Assembly (NCBI GenBank): GCA_021783515.1
Contig: JAJXTV010000003.1
Span: 58,537 to 122,536 of the forward strand
From: Nitrospirota bacterium
GTDB lineage: Bacteria; Nitrospirota; Thermodesulfovibrionia; Thermodesulfovibrionales; UBA6898
Direction: 5' to 3'
DNA: 64,000 nucleotides
Under the pieces are notes generated by a model. It saw nothing but the letters and a program-made list of their open reading frames with translations. It had not been told where the DNA came from and searched no databases. Each line of letters begins with the position of its first letter. Position 1 is the first letter of the stretch. The translations under genes and the position numbers were made by a program. Shown piece by piece: positions 32,537-40,867 of the stretch.

Positions 32537-33847
32537 CTAAATTCTGAATGTCCTCCAGAGCGGTCCTTTCCGGTAGAAAAGCCCAAGTATCCGGTACCCC
32601 CACGACGCGCTCCAGTCCCTGTGGCCGGGGAAAAACCAGTTGTTTCTCCCTCCGACCGCCGACTGTGCCTGCCCGATCAGAGACGCCGGGCCCATCTGCG
32701 AAAAATAGAAGCGGGGCTCGAGCAACGATTCCCCCGGCTTCATGACTCCCTCGGCCAGCGCTGTTTGCTCGATCCCGGTGGACGGGTAGATTCTGATGCC
32801 GGTCATGGCGACGACCGCCCGCGGAGAAACCTCGTCCATCAGGCCGACGGTGTCCCTGATCGTCGACGCCGTTTCTCCCGGCCCGCCGAAGATAAGAGAA
32901 TGACAGAAGTCGATCCCTTCGCTGCCGCAGGCGCGCGAGACCTTTCTGATGTCGTCCGGCGTAAAGGGCTTCCGCAAGGAAGAGAGCAGGGAAGGGGATC
33001 CCGAGTCCGTCCCGAAATCGACCGCGACGCAGCCTGCTTTCTTCAAAAGCCGAAAGATCGACGGGTCCGACATCTTGGGCTGAAGATAACACGATATCCG
33101 GACACGGAGATTGGCGGCCGCGAGACGGTCGAGCACCGCAGCCATATGGTCTTCGTCCCCGTTAAAGAGGGAATCGACAATAAAGAAATCGGTGATCCCG
33201 AAATTCCTGTGGAGCGCCGCGATTTCTTCGATGACGTGCGCGGGCGGTCGGTTCCTCCGTTTTCTTCCTTCAAGGAGAGGGTAGGAGCAGTAGAGGCACT
33301 GGTTCGCGCAGCCGCGCGCAGTCTGTATGCCAACGGTCCGGTATTTTCTGAAGTCGGGAAATACCTCAGAGATATCCGCCGGAAAGCCGACATCCTCCAT
33401 CGGCCTCCGTCCCGCAGCCTGGATTGCATCACCCCCGTCTTCTCCGCAGAGAAATTCATGCAGCCCTTCACCGTCGCCTGCCAGTCCCGCGTCGGCTTTC
33501 AGATACGCCATTATTTCTTCGGGAAACAGGGAGAAGGCGGACCCTCCCAGGGTTACGGGTGCGCTGCTCGCGAACCTGACAGTCTGCATCAAAGTGAGGT
33601 AATAAGGGAGGTAATAGCGAGAGAAGGGATAAGCGGCATTGTCGACGTTTCTAAGAGAAATCCCGATTCGTTCAGGACGAAAAGAGACGATTTCCTTCCC
33701 GAGGGAGGAAAGGCTCTTGTATCTCATGTCAATAATCCTGACCTCGCCCCCCGCCCTTTGCAGGCCGCCGGCGACATACGCTAACCCCAGCGGAAAGACC
33801 GCTTCCGGAAAAGGCTCTCTGTTGGCGGAAATCAGAAGTATGCGCAT
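32537..33847 (-). CDS. B12-binding domain radical SAM protein
   Basis: The product has 436 residues. The N-terminal cobalamin-binding-like domain (MRILLISANREPFPEAVFPLGLAYVAGGL..., RIIDMRYKSLSS) is followed by the radical SAM barrel with TARGCANQCLYCSYPLLEG (CxxxCxxC), FIVDSLFNGDEDHM and HSLIFGGPGET. This class, BchE/RlmN-distant 'B4Y' type with PLGLAYVAGG, includes many enzymes of unknown reaction. Compared with the other B12-radical SAM gene (20178-21638) the core motifs differ, so they are not recent copies. It has no obvious pathway neighbours; the tail-anchored unknown protein is the only gene on the same strand. Confidence 0.88.
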   Translation of the reverse strand: MRILLISANREPFPEAVFPLGLAYVAGGLQRAGGEVRIIDMRYKSLSSLGKEIVSFRPERIGISLRNVDNAAYPFSRYYLPYYLTLMQTVRFASSAPVTLGGSAFSLFPEEIMAYLKADAGLAGDGEGLHEFLCGEDGGDAIQAAGRRPMEDVGFPADISEVFPDFRKYRTVGIQTARGCANQCLYCSYPLLEGRKRRNRPPAHVIEEIAALHRNFGITDFFIVDSLFNGDEDHMAAVLDRLAAANLRVRISCYLQPKMSDPSIFRLLKKAGCVAVDFGTDSGSPSLLSSLRKPFTPDDIRKVSRACGSEGIDFCHSLIFGGPGETASTIRDTVGLMDEVSPRAVVAMTGIRIYPSTGIEQTALAEGVMKPGESLLEPRFYFSQMGPASLIGQAQSAVGGRNNWFFPGHRDWSASWGYRILGLFYRKGPLWRTFRI

Positions 33848-34002
33848 AGGTGCACCCTAGTCATATGGACCGCGATAGAAAGTATATCACGGATGGGTCA
33901 GGACGGGAGTTGCCCGCTCCCGATAACCGGCGTCTTAGCATGTGCGGGCTTTTCTGATAAGCTGGTAGTGAACGAAGGCAAATTCTGCGAGGGAGAAAAA
34001 CA

Positions 34003-34401
34003 ATGAGCAACAGACTGGTTCGGCGGTGGTGGAGGTATCTGGTCGTGCTGGCGTTGCTGCAGGCCTGCGCAGGTCTGCAGCAGCAGCTGGCGATCAGCCC
34101 CGGAGATGGAGAAAAAGTCCTGAAGATCAAGACGAGCAGTTTCAGGTTCGAGCCGAATAACATTAGGGCCTATGAAGGGGATATTGTGCTGCTCAAAATC
34201 GACAATGTCTCCGGCAGCGGCCACAACTTCACCCTCAGGGACCCTGAGGGCCATGTGCTTCAAAGCGTCGATCTCCCCGTCGGAAAGATTGTAGAGGTCC
34301 GCATTACGCTCGGCAAAAAAGGGGAGTATGATTTCTATTGTGATAAACCGTTTCATTCGGCATTCGGGATGAAGGGGCGGATCGAAGTGGGGGAGAGGTA
34401 A
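34003..34401 (+). CDS. Cupredoxin-domain lipoprotein
   Basis: The product has 132 residues. It has a lipobox LLQAC at Cys22 after a short basic N-terminus and a single cupredoxin-type beta domain. The type-1 copper ligands are placed as His74 (SGHNF), Cys113 (FYCDK), His118 and Met123 (FGMKG). The core FRFEPNNIRAYEGDIVLLKIDN and GEYDFYCDKPFHSAFGMKG are close to small blue-copper electron carriers. It is therefore likely an outer-membrane- or inner-membrane-anchored periplasmic electron-transfer or copper-binding protein. GAGGGAG is upstream of ATG 34003. Confidence 0.88.
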   Translation: MSNRLVRRWWRYLVVLALLQACAGLQQQLAISPGDGEKVLKIKTSSFRFEPNNIRAYEGDIVLLKIDNVSGSGHNFTLRDPEGHVLQSVDLPVGKIVEVRITLGKKGEYDFYCDKPFHSAFGMKGRIEVGER

Positions 34402-34446
34402 TGCGGCCGGAGAACCTGAGCTGGCACTTCCGGGCAGAAAGGTAAA

Positions 34447-34523
<77 letters not shown>

Positions 34524-34606
34524 CGCGTAAACGACGAAACGATCTTTTCTCCGGCAAAGTCCGGGACTTCATTGCCGGCCATTCCTCCGTGTCACCCGGA
34601 GCAAAA

Positions 34607-34682
34607 TGGTAGGCGGAACAGGGATCGAACCTGTGACCCCAGCCTTGTAAGGGCTGTGCTCTCCCAGCTGAGCTATCCGCCC
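34607..34682 (-). tRNA. tRNA-Val (TAC)
   Basis: The minus strand shows acceptor GGGCGGA/TCCGCCT (with a terminal G-T wobble), anticodon stem CAGCC/GGCTG around CTTACAA (anticodon TAC), T-arm ACAGG-TTCGATC-CCTGT, and an encoded CCA. It lies 83 bp upstream of tRNA-Asp on the same strand; the two are probably cotranscribed. Confidence 0.95.
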
Positions 34683-34929
34683 CAAGAATACTTTTATACT
34701 ACATGGCCGGATGTTTTGTCAACGAAACTCGCCAAAATTCCATCTTGTTTTCAAAAACAAAACCTTTCTTCGGACATGTCCGCGTCACTTTTTCGCAGGG
34801 AAAAAGCCGCATGAGTCCCCATGCCGGGCGGCTTTCCTTCCTTTGTTTCCGGTCCGTGAGATTCCCGGCTGGCCTTTTCGGACCGGGGCGCCGGCAACAC
34901 GTTCATATCGTCCTTTCTTTCCTTCAATA

Positions 34930-34958
34930 TTGACAGCTTCCGCCGCAAATGTTAAGAT
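34930..34958 (+). promoter_or_regulatory. Promoter for the lytic transglycosylase gene (leaderless)
   Basis: TTGACA (34930-34935), a 17-bp spacer and TAAGAT (34953-34958) are followed by TTTTT and ATG 34964. The five-base distance leaves no room for a ribosome-binding site. Confidence 0.65.
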
Positions 34959-34963
34959 TTTTT

Positions 34964-35680
34964 ATGCGTGCGATAGTGGTTCTGATAGCGGCGGTGCTCC
35001 TTTATGCCTCTCCTTCCTCTGCTGATATTTATAGATATGTCGATGAAAACGGAGTGGTATGTTATACCGATTCGCCGATGGGCAAGAAGACGGTGAGGGT
35101 CCTCAGGGAAAAGAAGTTGTCGGGAAGGCCGGAGTTGTCCGGCGGTCCCCAGCGGCCGGCAGAGGGCCGCGATTACAGCACGTATGTTCAACAGGCGGCC
35201 ACGAAGTATGAGATCGAGCCTGACCTGATCAAGGCGGTTATCAAGACGGAATCCAACGGCAATCACCGCGCTGTCTCGAGAAAGGGAGCGATGGGGCTCA
35301 TGCAGTTGATGCCGTCCACCGCAAACGACATGAATGTCGTTAATCCCTTCAACCCCGAGGAGAATATCGAGGGCGGGACCCGTTATCTGAGGTCCCTTCT
35401 CGAAAAGTTTAACGGCGATCTTACACTCGCGCTCGCGGCCTATAACGCAGGCCCCAAGACGGTGGAAAAATACCGGAGTGTGCCTCCCATTTCCGAGACC
35501 AGGCAGTACGTCAGGAAGATCATGGCGCTTTTCAAGGGCAAGGGGAACTACAGCTTTACGTCCGCCGCTCAGGAAAATGCAACGCCGCAGCCGGTTCCGA
35601 TCTACCGGGTCGTGCTCGACGACGGCACGGTCCTTTTTACCAATTCCTCCTATACCAAGACGGGCAAAGTCAGGTTTTAG
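34964..35680 (+). CDS. DUF4124 plus lytic transglycosylase (SLT) domain protein
   Basis: The product has 238 residues. A signal peptide (MRAIVVLIAAVLLYASPSSA) is followed by a short DUF4124-type segment (DIYRYVDENGVVCYTDSP) and a goose-lysozyme-like SLT domain at about 75-180: LIKAVIKTESNGNHRAVSRKGAMGLMQLMPSTA, with Glu in KTESNG as the catalytic acid, and ALAAYNAGPKTVEKY near the end. The tail repeats the DUF4124 style (YRVVLDDGTVLFTNSSY). It cuts peptidoglycan by forming 1,6-anhydro ends in the periplasm. nadA begins directly after its stop codon. Confidence 0.93.
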   Translation: MRAIVVLIAAVLLYASPSSADIYRYVDENGVVCYTDSPMGKKTVRVLREKKLSGRPELSGGPQRPAEGRDYSTYVQQAATKYEIEPDLIKAVIKTESNGNHRAVSRKGAMGLMQLMPSTANDMNVVNPFNPEENIEGGTRYLRSLLEKFNGDLTLALAAYNAGPKTVEKYRSVPPISETRQYVRKIMALFKGKGNYSFTSAAQENATPQPVPIYRVVLDDGTVLFTNSSYTKTGKVRF

Positions 35681-36667
35681 ATGCCCTCCGATATGCCCGG
35701 CCTCCGGGAAGAGATTCTTAAGTTAAAGGACGAAAAACGTGCGATCATCCTTGCGCATAATTATCAGCGCGAAGAAGTCCAGGATATCGCGGATTTCGTG
35801 GGAGATTCGCTCGAGCTTTCCAGGACGGCGGCGACTGTTGATTGCGACATGATCGTCTTTTGCGGGGTGAGTTTCATGGCGGAGAGCGCCTCGATCCTTT
35901 CTCCCGACAAGACGGTGCTCCTGCCCGAGGAGTTCGCACTCTGTCCGATGGCGGACATGATCCATGTCGATTCGGCGAGGCGGGAGAGAAAGAGCTTCCC
36001 CGGCTTTCCGAGCCCTCCTCCCTATGTGTATCCCCCTGAATTCAGTCTCAGGGACATCAAGGCGCAATATCCCGGCATACCCGTCGTTGCGTATGTCAAC
36101 ACGACAGCCGCAGTAAAGGCCGAGAGTGATATCTGCTGTACCTCCGCGAATGTCGTGAAGGTAATCGAGTCGCTTCCCGGCGACCGTGTTATCTGCATTC
36201 CGGACAAGAACCTCTCGATGTGGGCGCAGAAGAACACGTCGAAGAAGGTGATCGCCTGGGACGGCTATTGTAATATCCATGAGCGGGTTACACCGGACGA
36301 TATACGGAAAGCGAGGGGTGAGCGCCCGGGAGCGCTGATCATGGCGCATCCCGAATGCAGACTCGACGTGCTTGAGGCTGCCGACCACGTGACCAGCACG
36401 TCCGGGATGTTGAGGTTCGCGAGTTCCTCTTCTTCAAAGGAGTTCGTCGTCGGCACCGAGATAGGGCTCATGCACAGGCTGATGAAAGAGAACCCGGAGA
36501 AACAGTTTTATCCGCTCAGAAATGACATGATATGCCCGAATATGAAAAAGACCACCTTGCAGAGCGTACTGAGGGCATTCCGCGAAAATACCCATCCGGT
36601 AAAAGTTCCCGAGCATGTCAGGATTCCGGCCAAGAGGGCGCTCGACAGGATGCTGGCGATCGCCTGA
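35681..36667 (+). CDS. nadA: Quinolinate synthase
   Basis: The product has 328 residues and starts on the base after the transglycosylase stop. Typical NadA motifs are AIILAHNYQREEVQDIADFVGDSLELS, FCGVSFMAESASIL and YVNTTAAVKAESDICCTSAN. The three 4Fe-4S cysteines lie in FCGVSFM, DICCTSAN and DMICPNMKK. It condenses iminoaspartate with dihydroxyacetone phosphate to quinolinate in de novo NAD synthesis. The partner NadB is not in the window; NadC is at 52460. The enzyme is a little longer than the shortest archaeal forms and looks complete. Confidence 0.95.
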   Translation: MPSDMPGLREEILKLKDEKRAIILAHNYQREEVQDIADFVGDSLELSRTAATVDCDMIVFCGVSFMAESASILSPDKTVLLPEEFALCPMADMIHVDSARRERKSFPGFPSPPPYVYPPEFSLRDIKAQYPGIPVVAYVNTTAAVKAESDICCTSANVVKVIESLPGDRVICIPDKNLSMWAQKNTSKKVIAWDGYCNIHERVTPDDIRKARGERPGALIMAHPECRLDVLEAADHVTSTSGMLRFASSSSSKEFVVGTEIGLMHRLMKENPEKQFYPLRNDMICPNMKKTTLQSVLRAFRENTHPVKVPEHVRIPAKRALDRMLAIA

Positions 36668-36695
36668 GCCGTATCTTCGGGAAAATTCCGCCGTC

Positions 36696-37643
36696 ATGAA
36701 AGAGGCACTCGTCTGGCATCAGGGGGCGGTCGGGGACCTGATATTGTCCCTGCCTGCTATCTACTCGATAAAGAAGCATGTGCGCCCCCGTTCTCTCCAT
36801 CTCATATCGAGGAGCGACCTTTCAGACATCTTCCTTTCTAACGGGATCGCCGATGAGACGTCATCGAATGAAAGGGGACTCTACGCCGGTTTCTTCAGCG
36901 GGGCGAACGTGTCGGGCGGGGCGGCGGAATTTCTCGGCAGGTTCGACGACGCATATGTCTTTATGAGAAACAGGGACGAAATATTTATGGAGAACCTGGG
37001 GAGGCACATATCTTCCGTTTTTCGTGTCGCGACGGTCACGCCGATCGGCCGGAAGGAGCATATCTCACACTTTCAGCTGGGGCAATTGGTCGCTCTTGGC
37101 ATCGACCCTGCTGTGCCGCCCTGCCTTGATTACCCCGGGGCGGCTGCGCGCAGTGGCGGGGGAGCTCCTGTCGTCAGCATCCATCCGGGAAGCGGCGGCA
37201 GGGCGAAACGCTGGAGGCTTTCCGGATTTCTGGATCTGGTCCGGGTCCTGAGAGGGGAGGGGAGGTATCGGTTCTTCGTTCTGCTCGGCCCTGCGGAGAC
37301 GGAGATCGAGGGGGAATGCAGGCGCTTTCTTTTCGAAGAGGGCATTGAGGGGGAGATAGTCGCCGGTCGCCCGCTTTCTTCTATTGCCTCGGTGCTAATG
37401 GCATCCTCGCTGTATGTCGGAAACGATTCGGGGATTACCCATCTCGCCGCGGCGCTCGGGAGGCCGGTAGTGGCGATATTCGGCCCTACCGATCCCGCTG
37501 TCTGGGCCCCTTTGGGAGATAAGGTGAAGATCATAAGAGCGGACTTCCCGGCCGGGGGAGGACGCGGCGGCAGCGGTGAGGGCTCGGAGGAACTTACGGC
37601 AGACGTCGCACGCGCTGCAGGCGAACTCCTGGCCGGCGGGTGA
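36696..37643 (+). CDS. GT9 heptosyltransferase-family protein
   Basis: The product has 315 residues from ATG 36696. A GT9 pattern is clear: ALVWHQGAVGDLILSLPAIYSIK at the start, SIHPGSGGRAKRWRL in the middle, and YVGNDSGITHLAAALGRPVVAIFGPTDPAVWAPLG at the donor site. Unlike the WaaC and WaaF products, the conserved DSGxMH is DSGITHL and the N-terminal K-x-S is replaced by HQGAVGD, as in RfaQ/ADP-heptose:LPS III-like or uncharacterised GT9 proteins. The acceptor is not known. It is 28 bp behind nadA. A 10-C homopolymer lies just after its stop at 37647-37656. Confidence 0.85.
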   Translation: MKEALVWHQGAVGDLILSLPAIYSIKKHVRPRSLHLISRSDLSDIFLSNGIADETSSNERGLYAGFFSGANVSGGAAEFLGRFDDAYVFMRNRDEIFMENLGRHISSVFRVATVTPIGRKEHISHFQLGQLVALGIDPAVPPCLDYPGAAARSGGGAPVVSIHPGSGGRAKRWRLSGFLDLVRVLRGEGRYRFFVLLGPAETEIEGECRRFLFEEGIEGEIVAGRPLSSIASVLMASSLYVGNDSGITHLAAALGRPVVAIFGPTDPAVWAPLGDKVKIIRADFPAGGGRGGSGEGSEELTADVARAAGELLAGG

Positions 37644-37703
37644 AATCCCCCCCCCCGGGCGTATTTGTCTCTGGTGTCGGGCACGGGGGCGGTGCATAAT
37701 CTC

Positions 37704-37731
37704 TTGTCAGCTCCGGAGGAAATGGTATAAT
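37704..37731 (+). promoter_or_regulatory. Promoter for tadA
   Basis: TTGTCA (37704-37709), a 16-bp spacer and TATAAT (37726-37731) stand 11 bases before ATG 37743. The leader would be only a few nucleotides. Confidence 0.6.
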
Positions 37732-37742
37732 TCGGTTCCGAT

Positions 37743-38192
37743 ATGAATGACCTTGACTTCATGATGCTTGCGATCGAGGAGGCGGGTATTGCGTTTGGCA
37801 AAGGGGAGGTGCCGGTCGGCGCGATACTGGTAAGGGGCGCGCAGGTGATCAGCCGGGCGCATAATCTCAGAGAGGCGTTGAAGGACCCTACGGCGCATGC
37901 CGAAGTCCTTGCCATGAGGGAGGCGGCCTCCGTCAGCTCTGACAGCTGGAGGCTTGCGGGCGCCACGCTCTATGTCACGAAGGAGCCGTGCATAATGTGC
38001 GCCGGTGCGATCGTTAATGCGAGAATCGCAAGGCTTGTTTACGGCTGCTCAGACCCGAAAGCCGGCGGCGTGATCAGCTTATACCGCATTCCCACAGACA
38101 GCCGCCTGAACCATTGCGTCGAGGTGGTTTCGGGTGTACTCGAAGAGGAGTGTGCCGGCCTGCTAAGGAGTTTTTTCCGGGAACGGCGGTGA
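37743..38192 (+). CDS. tadA: tRNA adenosine(34) deaminase
   Basis: The product has 149 residues. It belongs to the cytidine/deoxycytidylate deaminase fold with the zinc motif HAEVLAMREA (His ligand and the proton-shuttling Glu) and PCIMCAGAIVNAR (two Cys ligands). The N-terminal MLAIEEAGIAFGKGEVPVGAILVR is typical of TadA. It converts A34 to inosine in tRNA-Arg(ACG). C-terminal SGVLEEECAGLLRSFFRERR is also as in TadA. The following 279 bp (38193-38471) are AT-rich and hold no gene that I can support. Confidence 0.93.
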   Translation: MNDLDFMMLAIEEAGIAFGKGEVPVGAILVRGAQVISRAHNLREALKDPTAHAEVLAMREAASVSSDSWRLAGATLYVTKEPCIMCAGAIVNARIARLVYGCSDPKAGGVISLYRIPTDSRLNHCVEVVSGVLEEECAGLLRSFFRERR

Positions 38193-38471
38193 GAACGATA
38201 CCTGCCTGTCGCTTAATCATACTGTTAGTAAAAAGCTTGAAAATACAGCGTGTTAGGGGCAATCCAACCCATCAAGAAGATTATTTCGCTGGCTGAGGGG
38301 AGTAAGGCTTCGAAAACAGGAGTAAATATCTCCTCAATGCGGATTCTCCCCCAAATTTAGCTGAAACCCTTCGAAAGCAAGCTTTGTATTCCTCCCTGCG
38401 GCGCAATATAGTGATGTTAAGGAAAAAGGATATTCAGAAAGACAGAAGGAGAAAGTAAAGGAGGAAATAAG

Positions 38472-38783
38472 ATGGATACCAGAGAATATAGAATGAACAC
38501 AACGGAATATTGCGATAACGTGACTCACGAACTGGCTGAATGGAAGTCGAAGTTGGACGGGATTGTCAGCAAGGTTGAGAGGTTATCGACCGGCGATAAG
38601 GAGAAGGTGTTTTACGAACTGAACGGCCTCCAGATTATGGCGGACGAGCTGAGGGATCGGATTGAAGGACTCAACAAGGCTTGCTCGCTGAATTGGGAGC
38701 CTTTCAAAGGGGATGACCATGAGGTCACCTGGCCGATTCCGTCGGCGAGGGGATATGTCTCCGAAAGCGACTTCGGAGGATAA
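38472..38783 (+). CDS. Hypothetical coiled-coil protein
   Basis: The product has 103 residues and starts at ATG 38472 with GAGGAAATAAG upstream. The middle is an amphipathic helical stretch (VTHELAEWKSKLDGIVSKVERL, ELNGLQIMADELRDRIEGL), likely coiled coil, followed by an aromatic-proline tail (NWEPFKGDDHEVTWPIPSARGY). There are no TM or signal sequences. I recognise no family. A GC-rich terminator follows directly. It is cytosolic and may be a small structural partner; nothing in the context settles its role. Confidence 0.65.
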   Translation: MDTREYRMNTTEYCDNVTHELAEWKSKLDGIVSKVERLSTGDKEKVFYELNGLQIMADELRDRIEGLNKACSLNWEPFKGDDHEVTWPIPSARGYVSESDFGG

Positions 38784-38813
38784 TAGCTGAAAGGACAAGG
38801 TCGCGAGGCGCGG

Positions 38814-38848
38814 AAGGGCCGGCCGGCAAAGGCCGGCCCTTCTTTGTC
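38814..38848 (+). terminator. Rho-independent terminator after the coiled-coil gene
   Basis: AAGGGCCGGCC (38814-38824) pairs perfectly with GGCCGGCCCTT (38831-38841) over a six-base loop, followed by CTTTGT. It is an 11-bp stem with a short T-rich tail. Confidence 0.8.
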
Positions 38849-38971
38849 CTGAACCTGTCGTAAGGAGGTTGCTGTTTCGCCATGCCCCGTTTCTTGGGGG
38901 CTCCTTCAACATCTGATATAATCCCCTAAGACCCTGTGAACCCTATCTTTGCCCATGGTGAGGAGCCCTGA

Positions 38972-39952
38972 GTGATGAGAAATCTATTTTTCGTTCTTTT
39001 TGCCGCATTCCTGGTCCCCGGTTGCGCAGGCATGAACGTCTCTCTTTTGCCGGAGACGAAGCCTCTCGTCGAGACGGTGCTTGAAGGCTCCGGAGGGCCT
39101 AAGCTGCTGCTTCTCGACATCGACGGCGTAATTTCATTCAAAGAGGAGACGGACAGTCTGAAATTGAGAAGGCTGCCCTCGAAGGTCGCCTTTTTCCGGG
39201 AGGCCCTTCTTAAGGCGGAGGCGGACCCTGATATCGCCGGTCTGATCGTCAGGATCAACTCGCCGGGAGGGTCTGTGGCGGCGAGCGACACCATTTATCA
39301 CGAGATCATGGATTTCAGGGAAAGGAAGAAGGTCCCGGTTTATGCCTTTATTATGGAGCTCGGCGCATCCGGAGCCTACTACGTCGCGTCGGCTGCCGAC
39401 CGAATAGTGGCAAGCCCTACCGCAATCACGGGAAGTATAGGCGTCATTGCGATGAAGTTCAGCGTGGAGGGTCTCTTCGCGAAGATTGGGGTGTCGGAAG
39501 AAACGTATAAATCCGGGGCGAAAAAGGACTTCTGGTCCCCCTTTCGTCCGAGCACGGAAGAGGAAAAAAAGATGCTCCAGGGGATAATCGACGGGCTTTT
39601 CGACAGGTTTATTGCGGTAGTGCACGATAACCGGCAGAAGCTCCTGACCGAGAGGGAGGTGAGGACGCTTGCCGACGGCAGGATATTCACTGCGGAGGAG
39701 GCGCTCCGGGCGAAGCTGATCGACGGGACTGCGTATCTCGACGAGACGATCGGGGCGATGAAAAAAGACCTGAAACTTGAGACGGCGAAAGTGGTGACCT
39801 ACTCCCGACCGAAGACCTTCACCTCGAACATCTATTCTGAATATCAGGGGGAGGCGCTCCATGGCCCGCAGGTGATCAATCTCATCTCGATCAATGCCGG
39901 GGATGTGCCGTTTGCGCCGGGCGTACGGTTTCTGTACCTCTGGCAGCCTTAG
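38972..39952 (+). CDS. S49-family signal peptide peptidase-like (SppA), lipoprotein form
   Basis: The product has 326 residues. A lipobox VPGC (Cys18) follows a short signal, so this SppA-like enzyme is lipid-anchored rather than TM-anchored. The S49 domain has IDGVISF, RINSPGGSVAASD, and the catalytic Ser in MELGASGAYYVAS with the Lys in YKSGAKKDFWSPF. The order of the dyad follows the half-length bacterial SppA (E. coli has the domain twice). It cleaves leftover signal peptides in the membrane. A TATAAT lies near 38918 and GGTGAGGAG is close before ATG 38972. Confidence 0.88.
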   Translation: MMRNLFFVLFAAFLVPGCAGMNVSLLPETKPLVETVLEGSGGPKLLLLDIDGVISFKEETDSLKLRRLPSKVAFFREALLKAEADPDIAGLIVRINSPGGSVAASDTIYHEIMDFRERKKVPVYAFIMELGASGAYYVASAADRIVASPTAITGSIGVIAMKFSVEGLFAKIGVSEETYKSGAKKDFWSPFRPSTEEEKKMLQGIIDGLFDRFIAVVHDNRQKLLTEREVRTLADGRIFTAEEALRAKLIDGTAYLDETIGAMKKDLKLETAKVVTYSRPKTFTSNIYSEYQGEALHGPQVINLISINAGDVPFAPGVRFLYLWQP

Positions 39953-40063
39953 CGGTGAGGCGACGCGCACTCCTTTTCTTCTTCATGCGGCGGTAGGGTA
40001 TAATAGTACTGTGCACGGCGGAAGAATGACCGGTGCTGAAAGACAACGTAGCGAGGTGGGGCA

Positions 40064-40390
40064 ATGGCAGACGAATTCAAAAATTACCGGAGGTATCCCA
40101 GATTTTCGGTCCTGGCGAAGGTTGTGATCACGAGGAGGGACGAGGGACTGCCCGAAAGCCTTACCGCGATGGTGAACACCATATCACAGGGGGGGATGGG
40201 CTTTTATACCGACGTGCCGTACGAAAAGACTACCCCCGTGTCCGTTGAACTTCTCCTCAGCCCCGCTTCCGGAGCGGGCGCCCTGGAAGGCAGGATCGCC
40301 TCGATCAGCCCGCAGGGAAAAGACTACTTCGTCGGCATCGCTTTCGACAGGGAGATCCCTTACGAGCGGCTCGCCGAAATGGTCGGCTGA
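40064..40390 (+). CDS. PilZ-domain protein (probable c-di-GMP receptor)
   Basis: The product has 108 residues and consists of a PilZ domain only. The c-di-GMP-binding arginine motif is RRYPR at 9-13 (RRxxR). The second half of the site reads NTISQGGMG at 38-46 with S41 and G44 in the usual S-x-x-G position, though the preceding D/N is shifted by one (Thr at the standard place). This may lower affinity. The end SISPQGKDYFVGIAFDREIP is PilZ-like. GCGAGGTGGGG lies before ATG 40064, and a TATAAT box sits at 39999. Two tiny ORFs follow. Confidence 0.82.
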   Translation: MADEFKNYRRYPRFSVLAKVVITRRDEGLPESLTAMVNTISQGGMGFYTDVPYEKTTPVSVELLLSPASGAGALEGRIASISPQGKDYFVGIAFDREIPYERLAEMVG

Positions 40391-40416
40391 TCCGGCCGCG
40401 TGTAGTACAGTAAATT

Positions 40417-40509
40417 ATGAAGACGATTTTGGTGTCAGCGCTCGTTCTGGTCGGTATCTATCTGTACGCGATGCTGTATTTTAAGATGGCGTACAGACGG
40501 CTGCTCTGA
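40417..40509 (+). CDS. Small single-TM protein (30 aa)
   Basis: ATG 40417 to TGA 40509 encodes 30 residues: a lysine start, a hydrophobic helix (ILVSALVLVGIYLYAMLYF) and a basic end (KMAYRRLL). The helix with positive residues at both ends is a plausible membrane microprotein. TACAGT ends five bases before ATG, the same short-spaced promoter pattern seen in other genes here. It is close behind the PilZ gene (27 bp) and may be translated independently. No family is recognised. Confidence 0.5.
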   Translation: MKTILVSALVLVGIYLYAMLYFKMAYRRLL

Positions 40510-40515
40510 GGGGGC

Positions 40516-40614
40516 GTGAATCCCTCCGTGAGAGGGAAGCTGATTGCGCGCCTTCAGAAAAAAGGCGTCAGGATTCCGGCCTGGCTGACCAAGGGGCCGG
40601 GTTGCGGCGGATGA
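40516..40614 (+). CDS. Very small basic ORF (32 aa)
   Basis: GTG 40516 to TGA 40614 encodes 32 residues: NPSVRGKLIARLQKKGVRIP, then AWLTKGPGCGG. GAGGGGGC precedes the start, and it begins seven bases after the TM microprotein stops. It is strongly basic with a Gly-Cys-Gly-Gly end. It may be a chance ORF; only the tight arrangement and the SD-like leader support it. Confidence 0.35.
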   Translation: MNPSVRGKLIARLQKKGVRIPAWLTKGPGCGG

Positions 40615-40723
40615 TCGTCCTTATCCCTTAGTCCCGGTTGTCTTCGTCCGAACTCATCCCGCAGGAATTCCCGAAAAGAATCACGTGCGCGTCGGAGAGT
40701 CGCAGGCGGGCGGGACAGAAAGG

Positions 40724-40753
40724 TTGTCAACGCCTCGCCGCTTGGATTATAAT
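40724..40753 (+). promoter_or_regulatory. Promoter of tRNA-Ser
   Basis: TTGTCA (40724-40729), an 18-bp spacer and TATAAT (40748-40753) lie 10 bases before the 5' end of the mature tRNA-Ser. Confidence 0.6.
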
Positions 40754-40763
40754 GTGTATCCGC

Positions 40764-40853
40764 GGAGAGGTGCCAGAGCGGTTGAATGGGACGGTCTCGA
40801 AAATCGTTGTGGGGGCAACTCCACCCAGGGTTCGAATCCCTGCCTCTCCGCCA
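40764..40853 (+). tRNA. tRNA-Ser (CGA)
   Basis: The 90-nt class II tRNA has acceptor GGAGAGG/CCTCTCC, anticodon loop TCTCGAA (anticodon CGA), a long variable arm (GTTGTGGGGGCAACTCC) and the encoded CCA. It has its own promoter just upstream and converges on the DUF1992 gene. Confidence 0.95.
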
Positions 40854-40867
40854 GTTTATCCCACGGA

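Noticed and set aside
32450..33784. A 444-codon plus-strand frame antisense to the second radical SAM gene
   Set aside because: The minus strand carries the cobalamin and radical SAM motifs; the plus frame has none.
38193..38471. Possible gene remnants in the AT-rich gap after tadA
   Set aside because: Short charged frames (for example around 38395-38490) end in nothing I could assign to a family; I could not support a gene or pseudogene.
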